Below are positions 10,449 to 18,885 of a stretch of DNA of 51,975 nucleotides, piece by piece; within the stretch, counting starts at the first letter, position 1, and each line of letters begins with the position of its first letter. This stretch comes from Rubripirellula sp. (GTDB lineage Bacteria > Planctomycetota > Planctomycetia > Pirellulales > Pirellulaceae), in assembly GCA_029213145.1 (NCBI GenBank), contig JARGNK010000017.1:23038-75012 (forward strand). The letters run 5' to 3'. The translations under genes were made by a program, and so were the position numbers. The notes under the pieces are model-generated. The model ran no database searches, had not been told where the DNA came from, and was given only the letters and a program-made list of their open reading frames with translations.

Positions 10449-12374
10449 TTAGAGCTCGATCCCGGACTTTCCATCCCAACGGACAAATCCTTCGATGGCG
10501 GCATATTCAGCCATCCCGAGTGCATCATAGCGACCTGCTGTATCAGCATTGCGAGCTTCGGCGCGTTGCCAGAATTCCCGGACATCCGATCCGGGGAATA
10601 ACGCACGATCTTTTTGCGACTCGTGTTTAAAAATCGCAACTCGCTTTCTTTCCACTTCCTGCGGACTGAGTGGGACCGCCATGTCTATCTCGCTTGGTGC
10701 CCATTCCTGCCAAGCTCCACGGTAGAGCCATACCGCACAGGCTTCGTACCAGGGATCGTTTTGACAAACGAGACAGGATTGCAAGATGACCGAAAGGCAG
10801 GTTCGGTGAGTACCGTGTGGATCGGAAAGATCGCCTGCGGCGTAAATTTGATGGGGTTTAACTCGCCGCATCAGGTCGACTGTGATCTCGATATCTTTCT
10901 CGGAGATCGGGCTCTTTTTGATTCGTCCGGTCTGGTAGAAGGGCAGGTCCAAAAAGTGCAACTGATCATCAGCGACGCCGCAGCAGCGTGCTCCTTCCCT
11001 CGCCTCGCCACGGCGAATGAGGCCTTTGAGTTGTTGCATCTGCTTGCTGTCGATCTGGCCCGGTTTTTTGTTCCGCAGGAATTCATCAATATGGGATTGA
11101 AGCTGGCTTAAGCCTTCAGCTTGGATATCGAATTCACTGCAGAAATCCTCAACGAACTCAGCAAAACGCAATGCATCTTCGTCAAAGACAGCAATGTTGC
11201 CAGAGGTTTGATAAGCGATGTGGACTTCATGTTTTTGGTCGACCAGCCGAATCAGTGTGCCGCCCATGGAGATGACATCGTCATCTGGATGGGGAGAAAA
11301 CAAAATCACTCGCTTCGGGTAAATGTCATCGCGATGGCCGGGGCGATCACCAAGTTGTTTGGCATGTTTTGGTTTTCCGCCTGGCCAGCCAATGATGGTC
11401 GATTGAAGATGTCGAAAGACTCGCAAGTTGATGTCATAAGCACTTCCGTGGGCGGCCAGCAAGTCTTGCAATCCGTGTTCGTTGTAATCTGCGTCGGTCA
11501 ATTTAAGAATTGCTTTGCCGACACCTTCCGCCAAGTCGATGACGGCCCGTCGTGTGATCTGATCATCCCAGGTAACTTCGCCGAGCAGCCAGGGAGATTG
11601 AATTCTGGTTAACGTCGATGCAGCGGCATCATCCAGCAAAAAACACGCATTTGGATGATCTTGAATGAAGGTCGCGGGGACGGATGCGTTGACATATCCC
11701 TCGACGGTTCGAGAGACGATTTCGGCCTTTCCCTCACCGTAGGCGAGTACCAAAATTCGTCGGGCTTCCAAAATGGTGCCAACGCCTACTGTAATTCCGT
11801 ATCTTGGAACATTCTCGGCACCGAAAAAATCGCTAGCAGCGTCCGTTCGCGTGACACGATCCAGTGTGATCATTCGAGTCCTCGATGCTCGGTCAGAGCC
11901 GGGCTCGTTCAATCCAATGTGCCCCGTGCGGCTTACACCGACCAACTGAATGTCGATTCCGCCAGCATCACGAATCTGTTGCTCGTATTGTTGGCAAAAA
12001 GCGTTCACTTCATCCCTGGGCGCAGATCCATCTGGAATGTGAACATTGCTTGGTTGAATGTCCACGTGGTCGAAGAGGTGTTCATGCATAAACCGTGCGA
12101 TGCTTTGCAATTCAAACGGTTGCATCGGGAAGTATTCTGTCAAGTTGAACGTAATCACGTTCGCGAATGACAGTCCCTCATCGCGATGCATACGCACCAA
12201 TTCGTTGTAGACATTCGCGGGCGATGATCCAGCAACGAGACCGAGTACGCATGTCTTACCTTGCTTGGCATTGGTTCGAATCAGCTCCGCTATCTCCTTT
12301 GCGGCTGCCACACTTGCATCGGACGCGCGCTCGAAGATGCGGCAAGGGACTCGTTCGTTCGGGTGGCTATTCAC
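10449..12374 (-). CDS. NagB-like domain fused to PIG-L deacetylase
   Basis: A 641-residue two-domain protein. Residues 1 to about 265 are a glucosamine-6-phosphate deaminase (NagB) fold, recognisable from GLVAGSSPANVYNELV, HIGLNEPGSDRASRTR and GVGTILEARRILVLAYGEGKA. Residues about 345-565 are a PIG-L/LmbE zinc deacetylase with PHPDDD and DPHGTHRTC. In canonical NagB two aspartates (72 and 141 in E. coli) drive catalysis; here both positions are threonine (T79 in NLTEYF and T150 in SRTGHIG). The GTG start overlaps the ROK kinase stop as GTGA, so the genes are probably translationally coupled. Together they suggest amino-sugar phosphorylation followed by deacetylation and deamination or binding. 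The fusion type is known; its deaminase activity here is doubtful. Confidence 0.88.
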   Translation of the reverse strand: MNSHPNERVPCRIFERASDASVAAAKEIAELIRTNAKQGKTCVLGLVAGSSPANVYNELVRMHRDEGLSFANVITFNLTEYFPMQPFELQSIARFMHEHLFDHVDIQPSNVHIPDGSAPRDEVNAFCQQYEQQIRDAGGIDIQLVGVSRTGHIGLNEPGSDRASRTRMITLDRVTRTDAASDFFGAENVPRYGITVGVGTILEARRILVLAYGEGKAEIVSRTVEGYVNASVPATFIQDHPNACFLLDDAAASTLTRIQSPWLLGEVTWDDQITRRAVIDLAEGVGKAILKLTDADYNEHGLQDLLAAHGSAYDINLRVFRHLQSTIIGWPGGKPKHAKQLGDRPGHRDDIYPKRVILFSPHPDDDVISMGGTLIRLVDQKHEVHIAYQTSGNIAVFDEDALRFAEFVEDFCSEFDIQAEGLSQLQSHIDEFLRNKKPGQIDSKQMQQLKGLIRRGEAREGARCCGVADDQLHFLDLPFYQTGRIKKSPISEKDIEITVDLMRRVKPHQIYAAGDLSDPHGTHRTCLSVILQSCLVCQNDPWYEACAVWLYRGAWQEWAPSEIDMAVPLSPQEVERKRVAIFKHESQKDRALFPGSDVREFWQRAEARNADTAGRYDALGMAEYAAIEGFVRWDGKSGIEL

Positions 12375-13390
12375 GGCTGAGATACCTGTTTTGCGATCAT
12401 CGCTGCTCCCAGCACACCGGCATCGTTGCCGAGTGTGGCGAAATCAACTTGCATATTAATTCCAACTTGCACGAGTGTGGTGGCTTTGACAGTAGCGCGA
12501 ACACGTTCCAAGAATTGCCGTCCCGTATTCGTTGCATTGCCACCGAACGTCATTGCGCCTCCGAGCAGAACAACTTCTGGGTCGATTACCTGGCCGAGCA
12601 TACCAATGGCTTGCCCAACATATTGAGCCGTTTCGTCGATCAATTCCTGGCAGACTTGAGAGCCTTTTTCGGCCTCCGCAGCGATGTTCAATGGAGTGAC
12701 TTGATCTGACAACAATTCCGCGGAGAAATGACTTGGTCCCTCTGCCTTGATCGCGGATCGTAAGCGGTTGATTAAACCGCCGGCAGCTGCGTACGATTCC
12801 AAATGGCCACGACTTCCGCAGGTGCAAGGCAGGGCATCGTCATCAAAGCGAATGGCAATGTGCCCGAGTTCACCCGCACAGCCGTGGTCACCGCCATAGG
12901 GACTGCCGTTGACCACCAAGCCGCAACCGATGCCGGTTCCGAGTGTGATCAGTGCTAAGGACCGATCCCCTAACATCCGAGAGGCGTGTTCTGCATAGGC
13001 CGCCGAATTCGCATCGTTGACCACTGCCGAGGGGAGACTCGAGGCATCGCAGAGCAGTTCGAGCAGGGGCTGGCCGTGCCATCCCGGCAAATTGACGACT
13101 TCTCTTAGCTCGAAAGCTCGTGTGTCGAGTACGCCGGGGACAGCTAATCCGACCCCCGCGAGATCGCGTTCCGGACGAGCCAAATCTTCAAGCTGTTGCA
13201 TGGCAAATTGCATGGCAAAGTTAAAGATGCGTTGCGGTGTGCCCAGTTCGGGGGTTGGAGTCGTGCCACGCCGGTGCACGGTACCCTCGGCATCGACCAA
13301 GCCCAGCTTGACGTTGGTGCCGCCGACGTCGATTCCAAGAAACAGTTTTTCCACGAAATCAACATCGGTGGAGGGTATCTGACGCGTCAT
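12371..13390 (-). CDS. ROK family sugar kinase (glucokinase-like)
   Basis: A 339-residue ROK protein. The ATP phosphate-binding motif LGIDVGGTNVKLGLVD opens the fold, LVTLGTGIG-type residues (ALITLGTGIGCGLVVNG) follow, and the zinc loop reads CTCGSRGHLE, with His at the usual third Cys, a common variant. It lacks an N-terminal helix-turn-helix, so it is a kinase rather than a repressor. Expected substrates are glucose, N-acetylglucosamine or another hexosamine; the overlap with the NagB-PIG-L gene favours an amino sugar. I chose the ATG at 13390 because the reading frame upstream offers only a TTG and no signal. Confidence 0.9.
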   Translation of the reverse strand: MTRQIPSTDVDFVEKLFLGIDVGGTNVKLGLVDAEGTVHRRGTTPTPELGTPQRIFNFAMQFAMQQLEDLARPERDLAGVGLAVPGVLDTRAFELREVVNLPGWHGQPLLELLCDASSLPSAVVNDANSAAYAEHASRMLGDRSLALITLGTGIGCGLVVNGSPYGGDHGCAGELGHIAIRFDDDALPCTCGSRGHLESYAAAGGLINRLRSAIKAEGPSHFSAELLSDQVTPLNIAAEAEKGSQVCQELIDETAQYVGQAIGMLGQVIDPEVVLLGGAMTFGGNATNTGRQFLERVRATVKATTLVQVGINMQVDFATLGNDAGVLGAAMIAKQVSQP

Positions 13391-13503
13391 AAGGCTTTGC
13401 GATATAGCGTTGGAATCTGGGTGCTTGGCCCTAGTCGCCAAGCCCTATGATAATTCGAACCCTCTGCGATGGATAACCGTCATCTTGCCGGGCCGGCAGG
13501 CCC

Positions 13504-14304
13504 TTATTTGAGCGGTTGGAGGCCTTCTGGAAGTCGTCCTTCAGCGACTTCTTCGTCCCACTGGTCCATTAAAGGCCAGCGGTCGGCGAGCGTGCCGAAG
13601 TCGGCCATTTGCAGGTATCCCTTCACTCGCTGGATCGTCTTATCCAACAACTCGGGATCGTTGCGGAAGATCGGGCCGTGGCTGGGGGCCAGCCACTTGA
13701 CGTCACTATCACGGATTCGCTCAAGCGATCGGACGAATGCCTTGATGTCGCTTCCATGATGGGCATCAATCGCCCCAATGCAGCCATCGCGGTAAATGTT
13801 GTCACCGCTCATCAAGACATCTCCCATGCGAAACGCCAACTGGCTGTCGGTGTGGCCTGGCGTGTGCCAAACTTCCAGTTCGAGAGATCCAACCGAGATG
13901 GTGTCTCCATCCTGGACCTGATGCTCGATTTTCACGGGGGGCATCGAGAGCTTTAAATCTTGAGCTTCGATCTCGGCAAGCGTGATGAGTGTGTCGCCAG
14001 ATTCCAGCGGCTTCACTGCATTCGGATGTGCTGTCACCGAGGTTTTAAGGGTTTGCTTCGCTTTGGCTAGCCCTTGGATGTGGTCCACATCGGCGTGGGT
14101 CGCGATCAGCGTCTTGCACTGTGAAAAAGGGAAATCGAGTTGGCGAATGATCTCGATGAAATCTTCGACCGTTTCCTCGTAGCCGATGTCGATCAGCAAC
14201 CACTCGTTCGCGTCATAGACCAGATAGATATTGCAACCAAGCACTTCACCAGCTTGGAAGTTGAGCTCGATAATGCCCGGGAAGATCGGTTTTCTGTCAA
14301 TCAT
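13504..14304 (-). CDS. MBL-fold metallo-hydrolase
   Basis: A 266-residue metallo-beta-lactamase-fold protein of the glyoxalase II-like kind. Metal ligands are visible in THADVDH, WHTPGHTDSQ, SGDNIYRDG and APSHGPIF. The first motif departs from the usual THxHxDH: the second His is Asp, which would alter one zinc site. The substrate is unknown; thioesters or lactones are usual for the superfamily. A TACAAT box on the minus strand about 38 bases before the ATG could be a -10 element. It lies about 110 bases upstream of the ROK kinase gene on the same strand, with a G/C-rich hairpin just after its stop. Confidence 0.85.
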   Translation of the reverse strand: MIDRKPIFPGIIELNFQAGEVLGCNIYLVYDANEWLLIDIGYEETVEDFIEIIRQLDFPFSQCKTLIATHADVDHIQGLAKAKQTLKTSVTAHPNAVKPLESGDTLITLAEIEAQDLKLSMPPVKIEHQVQDGDTISVGSLELEVWHTPGHTDSQLAFRMGDVLMSGDNIYRDGCIGAIDAHHGSDIKAFVRSLERIRDSDVKWLAPSHGPIFRNDPELLDKTIQRVKGYLQMADFGTLADRWPLMDQWDEEVAEGRLPEGLQPLK

Positions 14305-14644
14305 GATGAAGAGGTGCCGGAACGCTTTCAGTATCAGTATGTATTGTACGAACTGGAGATTCTTAGGCCAGCACCCACACGCTTTATGGGCGATTCCCCC
14401 TATTGAGCTGAATCTTCCTCGAAACGCACTACAAACTTTTCCAAAACCGCTGCGCGGATGGATTGTTGACTGGGCGAGTTGATGTCAATCGGCCAATTGA
14501 TCGACCGTTTCGGCCAGCTTGTTTTTCTAGTCTCGGTCGTTCTGCGCGGACTGCTCGAAGCCGTCGAGGTATTCGCGGACGCATTTATATTTTGGGGGAA
14601 ACCTGAACCCTTTCACGGATTTGTCGTTTGTTCCAGATTGGCTG
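14305..14644. other. Intergenic region between SDR and MBL genes
   Basis: A 340-base gap between two minus-strand genes. On the minus strand a TACAAT sequence (complement of 14343-14348) sits about 38 bases upstream of the MBL gene and could be its -10 element, but no -35 match is seen at 17 bases. No convincing gene or terminator was found. Confidence 0.4.
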
Positions 14645-15616
14645 TCAGTTCGCTGGTTTGGTCTCTGAGGTGATCGCCGCCAGTGTTTGGGCCAAGCCTT
14701 CGCGGTAACTGGGGAAACGGAGTGTGGGAATCAAATCGGATTTCATTCGTGAATTACGAATTCGTTTGTTGCTCTCCGATCGCGCCGACTTCGGCGAGTC
14801 TGATTCAGGGATCACAAACTGAGGATCGGGTGAATTGGTTTGTTTTGCGATTTCACCGTAAAAATCGCCCCGACGAACTGGTTGGTCATCACTCACTAAA
14901 TAGAGCGAGTGAGGTTGGCTGTTCCAAGATTGGGTGACAGCGCGAGTTGCATCTTGCACATGAATCAAGTTCAGGTAACCCTCCTGCATTGATGCGATTG
15001 GCTTCCCTGCGATGACGTCGGCTGCGCGGGGAACACGGCCCGGACCGTAGATACCGGACAGACGCAAGATCGTTCTCAGTCCTGATGCACTCGCCGAGGC
15101 AAGACAGGCCTCGGCCTCAAGATGGACTTTTCCGCCCGGGCGTTGCGGGGATGTCGGGGAGGATTCGTCGATCCAGCTGCCATCGGTCTGATGGTAAACA
15201 CCGGTCGTGCTGATGTAGCAGATTTGGGTGGTGGGGTGGAGTTTGTCGAGTAAGTTGTTGAGACCGCCGACTTGGGATTCCCGACGCGATCGTGAACTGG
15301 CTCGGTCATAGCTAACGGAGATCAGCACCCGTTCTACGCGGGGCAGATCTCGCAGTGTGGCTGGTTCACACCAATCGGCGAGGACGGGCTCAATTCCGGT
15401 CTCGCTGAGTAGCTCGGCCTTCTCTGGGCTTCGAGTGGTGGCCCAAACGCGGGTCCCGGAAGCAAGCAGAGATTCAGCGACCGATTTCCCCAAGTAACCG
15501 CAGCCAAATACCAAAGCACCCGACGAATCGGAACTGGCGGCACCGGAGGGGGGCGAAACTTTGCGTGAAGTTGTCGGTTTTCTACGATAGGAAGTCACTT
15601 TTTCCGATTGGCTCAT
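14645..15616 (-). CDS. NAD(P)-dependent epimerase/SDR family protein (YeeZ-like)
   Basis: A 323-residue extended-SDR protein. After a 30-residue polar N-terminal tail, the dinucleotide-binding motif is GCGYLGKSVAESLL. The region STTGVYHQTDGSWIDESS and the LEAEACL helix match the YeeZ-like branch, in which the catalytic Tyr-Lys pair is not the usual YxxxK (here PGGK). Members bind NAD(P) but their substrates are unclear. It is transcribed divergently from the trypsin/PDZ pair with only 26 bases between the two start codons, so the promoters must overlap coding sequence. Confidence 0.82.
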   Translation of the reverse strand: MSQSEKVTSYRRKPTTSRKVSPPSGAASSDSSGALVFGCGYLGKSVAESLLASGTRVWATTRSPEKAELLSETGIEPVLADWCEPATLRDLPRVERVLISVSYDRASSRSRRESQVGGLNNLLDKLHPTTQICYISTTGVYHQTDGSWIDESSPTSPQRPGGKVHLEAEACLASASASGLRTILRLSGIYGPGRVPRAADVIAGKPIASMQEGYLNLIHVQDATRAVTQSWNSQPHSLYLVSDDQPVRRGDFYGEIAKQTNSPDPQFVIPESDSPKSARSESNKRIRNSRMKSDLIPTLRFPSYREGLAQTLAAITSETKPAN

Positions 15617-15642
15617 TAGTGGCTACAATAGGTTTGCTGGAT

Positions 15643-16866
15643 ATGAGCACCACTATACGGAGCGAGGCAGTTTTGCGTTTGAGCTACCCCAGGCCGATCT
15701 TGGCGAGAATTCGATCGAAAAGCACCTCTCCCGCCACTTTATTGTCGGTTAGAGCGTCTCAGGCCGTCTTCCTCGCACTGCTTTGGTTTTCAGCCTCTGT
15801 TCATGGTGTCAGCCAGGCCCAGGAGACGGTCTTACCTGATCCGCCTGTCGAACAGGAAGCCTCATCGATTGATCAGGCCGCTGTCAAGACTCTGGACTCT
15901 TCCGACCAGGAAGGTTCCTCCGGGACCGAGGTCGAGGTAGCGACAGAGCTAGTGCGACTGTTTGAAAAAGGGGGCATGCCGGCAACCATCGATCAGTTGC
16001 GCCAACTGGAGGACCAACAGCGAAGAGTCGCAGATGCCGCGGTTTCCTGTGCGGTAAGCGTTCAAATTGGTCCAGCACAGGGTGGGGGTGTGATTGTCAC
16101 AGATGACGGCTACATCCTGACTGCCGCCCACGTCGCGATGCGGCCGGGACGAGTGGCGAAGGTGACCTTATCCAACGGGATGAGAGTGAACGCAAAAACG
16201 CTCGGAATGAATCGCCACGTGGATGCCGGTCTGATCAAGATCGAGCCGGGGCAGAACAACGGTCAGCCTTATCCCTTTGCCTCGCTCGGGGCGAGTGAAG
16301 ATCTAGTGCCTGGAATGTGGTGCGTTGCAACTGGCCATCCCGGTGGCTACGACCGCCGACGTGGGCCCGTGACGAGAATCGGACGAATTTTGGCGGTCAG
16401 TGATTCTGCAATCGTGACCGATTGTGCCCTGGTCGGTGGCGACAGTGGCGGACCGCTGTTTGATCTGTCGGGCAAATTAATCGCGGTGCATAGCCGCATT
16501 GGAAACGATGTAGCCGATAACTTGCATGTTCCAATCGACCATTACGACGTTTCCTGGGATCGCATGCAGGCGGGTGAAGCATGGGGTTTCTTACCTGGTT
16601 TCAAGCCGGTCATTGGGGTGCGAGGGGATGCGAAAGCGCCCGAGGCTGTCGTGTCTTACGTCGCGCCAGGTTCACCGGCGGAACAATGTGGAATCAAAGT
16701 TGCCGACGTGATTGTCGAGTTTGGTGAGGACGAGGTGACCGATTTCAATTCGCTACGTGAAGCAGTTGCCCAGACGATGCCAGGTGAGAGAGTGCGTTTA
16801 TGGGTACTGCGTGATGGGAACCGATTGGGTTTAACTCTCGAAGTCGGGCGCGCGTCCGGAAATTAG
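15643..16866 (+). CDS. Exported S1C serine protease with C-terminal PDZ (HtrA/DegP-like)
   Basis: A 407-residue protein in this start choice. An N-terminal extension of about 35 residues precedes a hydrophobic export segment (AVFLALLWFSASVHG). The trypsin-like domain carries a complete triad: His163 in TAAHVA, Asp194 in VDAGLIKI and Ser268 in GGDSGGPLFD. One PDZ domain follows (about 320-400, VVSYVAPGSPAEQCGIKVADVI). HtrA proteins degrade or refold damaged envelope proteins. I chose the ATG at 15643 because the longer frame from 15565 would overlap the divergent SDR gene. The stop is 3 bases before the next gene, a degenerate relative, so the two are surely cotranscribed. Confidence 0.9.
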   Translation: MSTTIRSEAVLRLSYPRPILARIRSKSTSPATLLSVRASQAVFLALLWFSASVHGVSQAQETVLPDPPVEQEASSIDQAAVKTLDSSDQEGSSGTEVEVATELVRLFEKGGMPATIDQLRQLEDQQRRVADAAVSCAVSVQIGPAQGGGVIVTDDGYILTAAHVAMRPGRVAKVTLSNGMRVNAKTLGMNRHVDAGLIKIEPGQNNGQPYPFASLGASEDLVPGMWCVATGHPGGYDRRRGPVTRIGRILAVSDSAIVTDCALVGGDSGGPLFDLSGKLIAVHSRIGNDVADNLHVPIDHYDVSWDRMQAGEAWGFLPGFKPVIGVRGDAKAPEAVVSYVAPGSPAEQCGIKVADVIVEFGEDEVTDFNSLREAVAQTMPGERVRLWVLRDGNRLGLTLEVGRASGN

Positions 16867-16869
16867 GCA

Positions 16870-17913
16870 ATGGCTCGGTCGCAGATGATCTTGCTGAAAT
16901 CTTTTTATGGGAAAGCCATGCAACGATTGAATTACATAGTGTTATTGGGTTGCTTGCTTGTTGCTCCTGCCGCTTCAATGGCTGACGAGCGGCGTGACAA
17001 CGCAGACATGATTCGTTTGGTTAGCCCAATCGCTGAAAAAGTAAAGGGATCGGTTGTCCAAGTGCTCAGTGGCGGCCGTCCTGTCGCGTTGGGAACCGTT
17101 GTTTCAGAAGACGGTTATGTGTTGACCAAGCGGAGTGAATTGAGCGGCGACCCAATTCGAGTCCGCCTACATGATGGTCGTTTGTTGCCAGCACGTGTAG
17201 CCGCCGTTCGACGCCATAACGATCTTGCGATGCTGCGAATCGATTCCGAGATCACATTGCCATCGGTTGAATTTTCGACCAATGTGCCGCCAACTGCCAG
17301 CTTTTTGGTCAGTGTGGGCCGAACGGCGAGGCCGATTGGTTTGGGAGTTGTTGGCGTCAGCAAAACACGACCTGTCGGACATCAGGGGCGGCTCGGAGTA
17401 ATGTTGCAGGACGATGTTAGTGGACGTGCCTTGGTCAATGATGTTTTTCCGCAGAGCGGAGCTGCCCAGGCTGGCATTGAACCGGGGGACCTCATCGTTG
17501 CCGTCAATGGCCGCGAGGGAAATACGCGGAAAGAAGTCATCGACCGATTACGGGGGATGTTTCCGGGGGAAAATGTGCGTTTGACGATTTTGCGAGCCAA
17601 CGAGGGCGAGGGCTTGGATACGCTGGAGATCGACGCACGTATCCGAGAGCTAAACGTGATGCGAGAATCCGCTAGCGATACCATGGTAAATGGTCAGCGA
17701 AGTACTCGACTAAGTGGATTCGACCGCGTCATTCAACATGACACCGTTCTTGCTCCCGATGAATGTGGTGGGCCGCTTCTTGATTCGCTCGGTCGTGTCG
17801 TGGGTATCAACATTGCCCGTGCTGGTCGCGTCGTTACTTACGCGTTGCCATCGGAATTGATCCTGCCTGAAATGCTGAGCATGCTGGAAGAATCGCGGGC
17901 ATCGTTGCGTTAA
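16870..17913 (+). CDS. Degenerate S1C pseudoprotease with nested PDZ domain
   Basis: A 347-residue exported protein related to its upstream neighbour. The signal peptide is around YIVLLGCLLVAPAASMADE; an ATG at 16918 would give a tighter one. The trypsin-like fold is recognisable, but the catalytic His position is serine (LTKRSEL, Ser89) and the nucleophile is cysteine (DECGGPLLD, Cys299); only Asp118 (RHNDLAMLRID) remains. The PDZ domain (about 172-245, DVFPQSGAAQAGIEPGDLIV) lies between the Asp half and the nucleophile half rather than after the protease, because the nucleophile strand and GRVVGIN follow it. Loss of two triad members suggests a binding or regulatory partner of the intact protease. 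A Cys nucleophile without His is unlikely to work. Confidence 0.85.
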   Translation: MARSQMILLKSFYGKAMQRLNYIVLLGCLLVAPAASMADERRDNADMIRLVSPIAEKVKGSVVQVLSGGRPVALGTVVSEDGYVLTKRSELSGDPIRVRLHDGRLLPARVAAVRRHNDLAMLRIDSEITLPSVEFSTNVPPTASFLVSVGRTARPIGLGVVGVSKTRPVGHQGRLGVMLQDDVSGRALVNDVFPQSGAAQAGIEPGDLIVAVNGREGNTRKEVIDRLRGMFPGENVRLTILRANEGEGLDTLEIDARIRELNVMRESASDTMVNGQRSTRLSGFDRVIQHDTVLAPDECGGPLLDSLGRVVGINIARAGRVVTYALPSELILPEMLSMLEESRASLR

Positions 17914-18047
17914 CGGGCCTTGATGCACGAATCGGGATGCTTATTCAATCACCCGATTGGAGCGTGCTGCGGCTGTATGACTGGCATTTCTGGATCACCG
18001 ATGTTGCTGGATCACCGGCCCCGAGCATCATTACAACGCTCGTCGTT

Positions 18048-18863
18048 TTATGAAGTGGCCAAGTTCTCCCACAGCCAATGGATTGATTGCTCAATCCTTA
18101 GCTGATGATTTTCGGTTGGTATGCAATCGTGACCGAGTCCTTCCAAAATGACGGTTCGCTTGGGCCCCCGATAGGCACGTATGAGCCTGTTTTGATAAGA
18201 CGCTGGGACGAGCTGATCGAGCTCAGATTGCAAAAACACCGCTGGTAAATAACATCGCCGTGCTGTTGCCATCGCGTCCATGGAATCACAAAGGTGGTCG
18301 ACTAGCGGTCCCGCCCAGACCCCTAAGGGGTAACGTCTGGCCTCGCGTTTGAAGACCGGTTTCAGCAATGGTGGATTTCGTAATACAACTCCGCAGCGAT
18401 CCGGAATCGCCTCGGTGGTCACAGCTACGTTCAACGCTGTGAGACAACCGAGGCTGTTTCCACACAGCATGATGGGGGTCTGATGGGGATATCTGCCCAT
18501 TACCTGATCCCAGAATTCGACGGCGGCCGTCCCGATCTTGGGCAAGCTGGCTGGGCCTGTGCTACGACCGTATCCAGGCGGATTCCATGTCCACATTGCG
18601 ATACGCAACGCGCTGAGTATCGACATCGGAAACGGACCGGACCGCTCGGCTCGCCCGGCCGTCCCGGGGAATTTCAACACGACCAGTTCAGGAGTGAACC
18701 GGTCTGCATCAAAATTTGCCTGCATGAAGCACTCGATCGGCGAGGAGCCATTACAGAGCATCACGCGTTGTTGAGGCGCGAACTCGATCGGTTGCCGGGA
18801 TGGCCGTAATACCATCCGATCCAACAGGTAACGTTGAAAAGATTCAATCGGTCGTCGGATCAT
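18048..18863 (-). CDS. Alpha/beta hydrolase
   Basis: A 271-residue serine hydrolase. The nucleophile elbow is CGNSLGC (GxSxG), the oxyanion-side strand reads VLKFPGTAGRAE, and the catalytic His lies in LEGLGHDCIP near the end. The acid is probably in QSELDQLVP. It has no signal peptide, so it is cytoplasmic; the substrate is unknown. I chose the ATG at 18863, 22 bases after the metG stop, rather than starts inside metG that extend the same frame. It is probably cotranscribed with metG, which says little about its role. Confidence 0.8.
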   Translation of the reverse strand: MIRRPIESFQRYLLDRMVLRPSRQPIEFAPQQRVMLCNGSSPIECFMQANFDADRFTPELVVLKFPGTAGRAERSGPFPMSILSALRIAMWTWNPPGYGRSTGPASLPKIGTAAVEFWDQVMGRYPHQTPIMLCGNSLGCLTALNVAVTTEAIPDRCGVVLRNPPLLKPVFKREARRYPLGVWAGPLVDHLCDSMDAMATARRCYLPAVFLQSELDQLVPASYQNRLIRAYRGPKRTVILEGLGHDCIPTENHQLRIEQSIHWLWENLATS

Positions 18864-18885
18864 TTCATCAGCTAAGGCGGTTTTT

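Noticed and set aside
11655..12170. 171-codon plus-strand open frame
   Set aside because: Antisense to the NagB domain; no motif or ribosome binding site.
13440..13475. TTCGAA-containing sequence resembling a tRNA T-loop on the minus strand
   Set aside because: The flanking bases do not form the five-pair T stem, and no acceptor or anticodon arm is present.
13490..13503. GGGCC-GGCA-GGCCC hairpin after the MBL gene as a terminator
   Set aside because: On the minus strand, the direction of the gene, no T-run follows; the T-rich side belongs to the MBL gene's stop region.
14479..14673. 64-codon hydrophobic plus-strand frame in an intergenic gap
   Set aside because: It runs into the 3' end of the SDR gene, has no ribosome binding site and no second line of evidence; a small membrane protein cannot be excluded.
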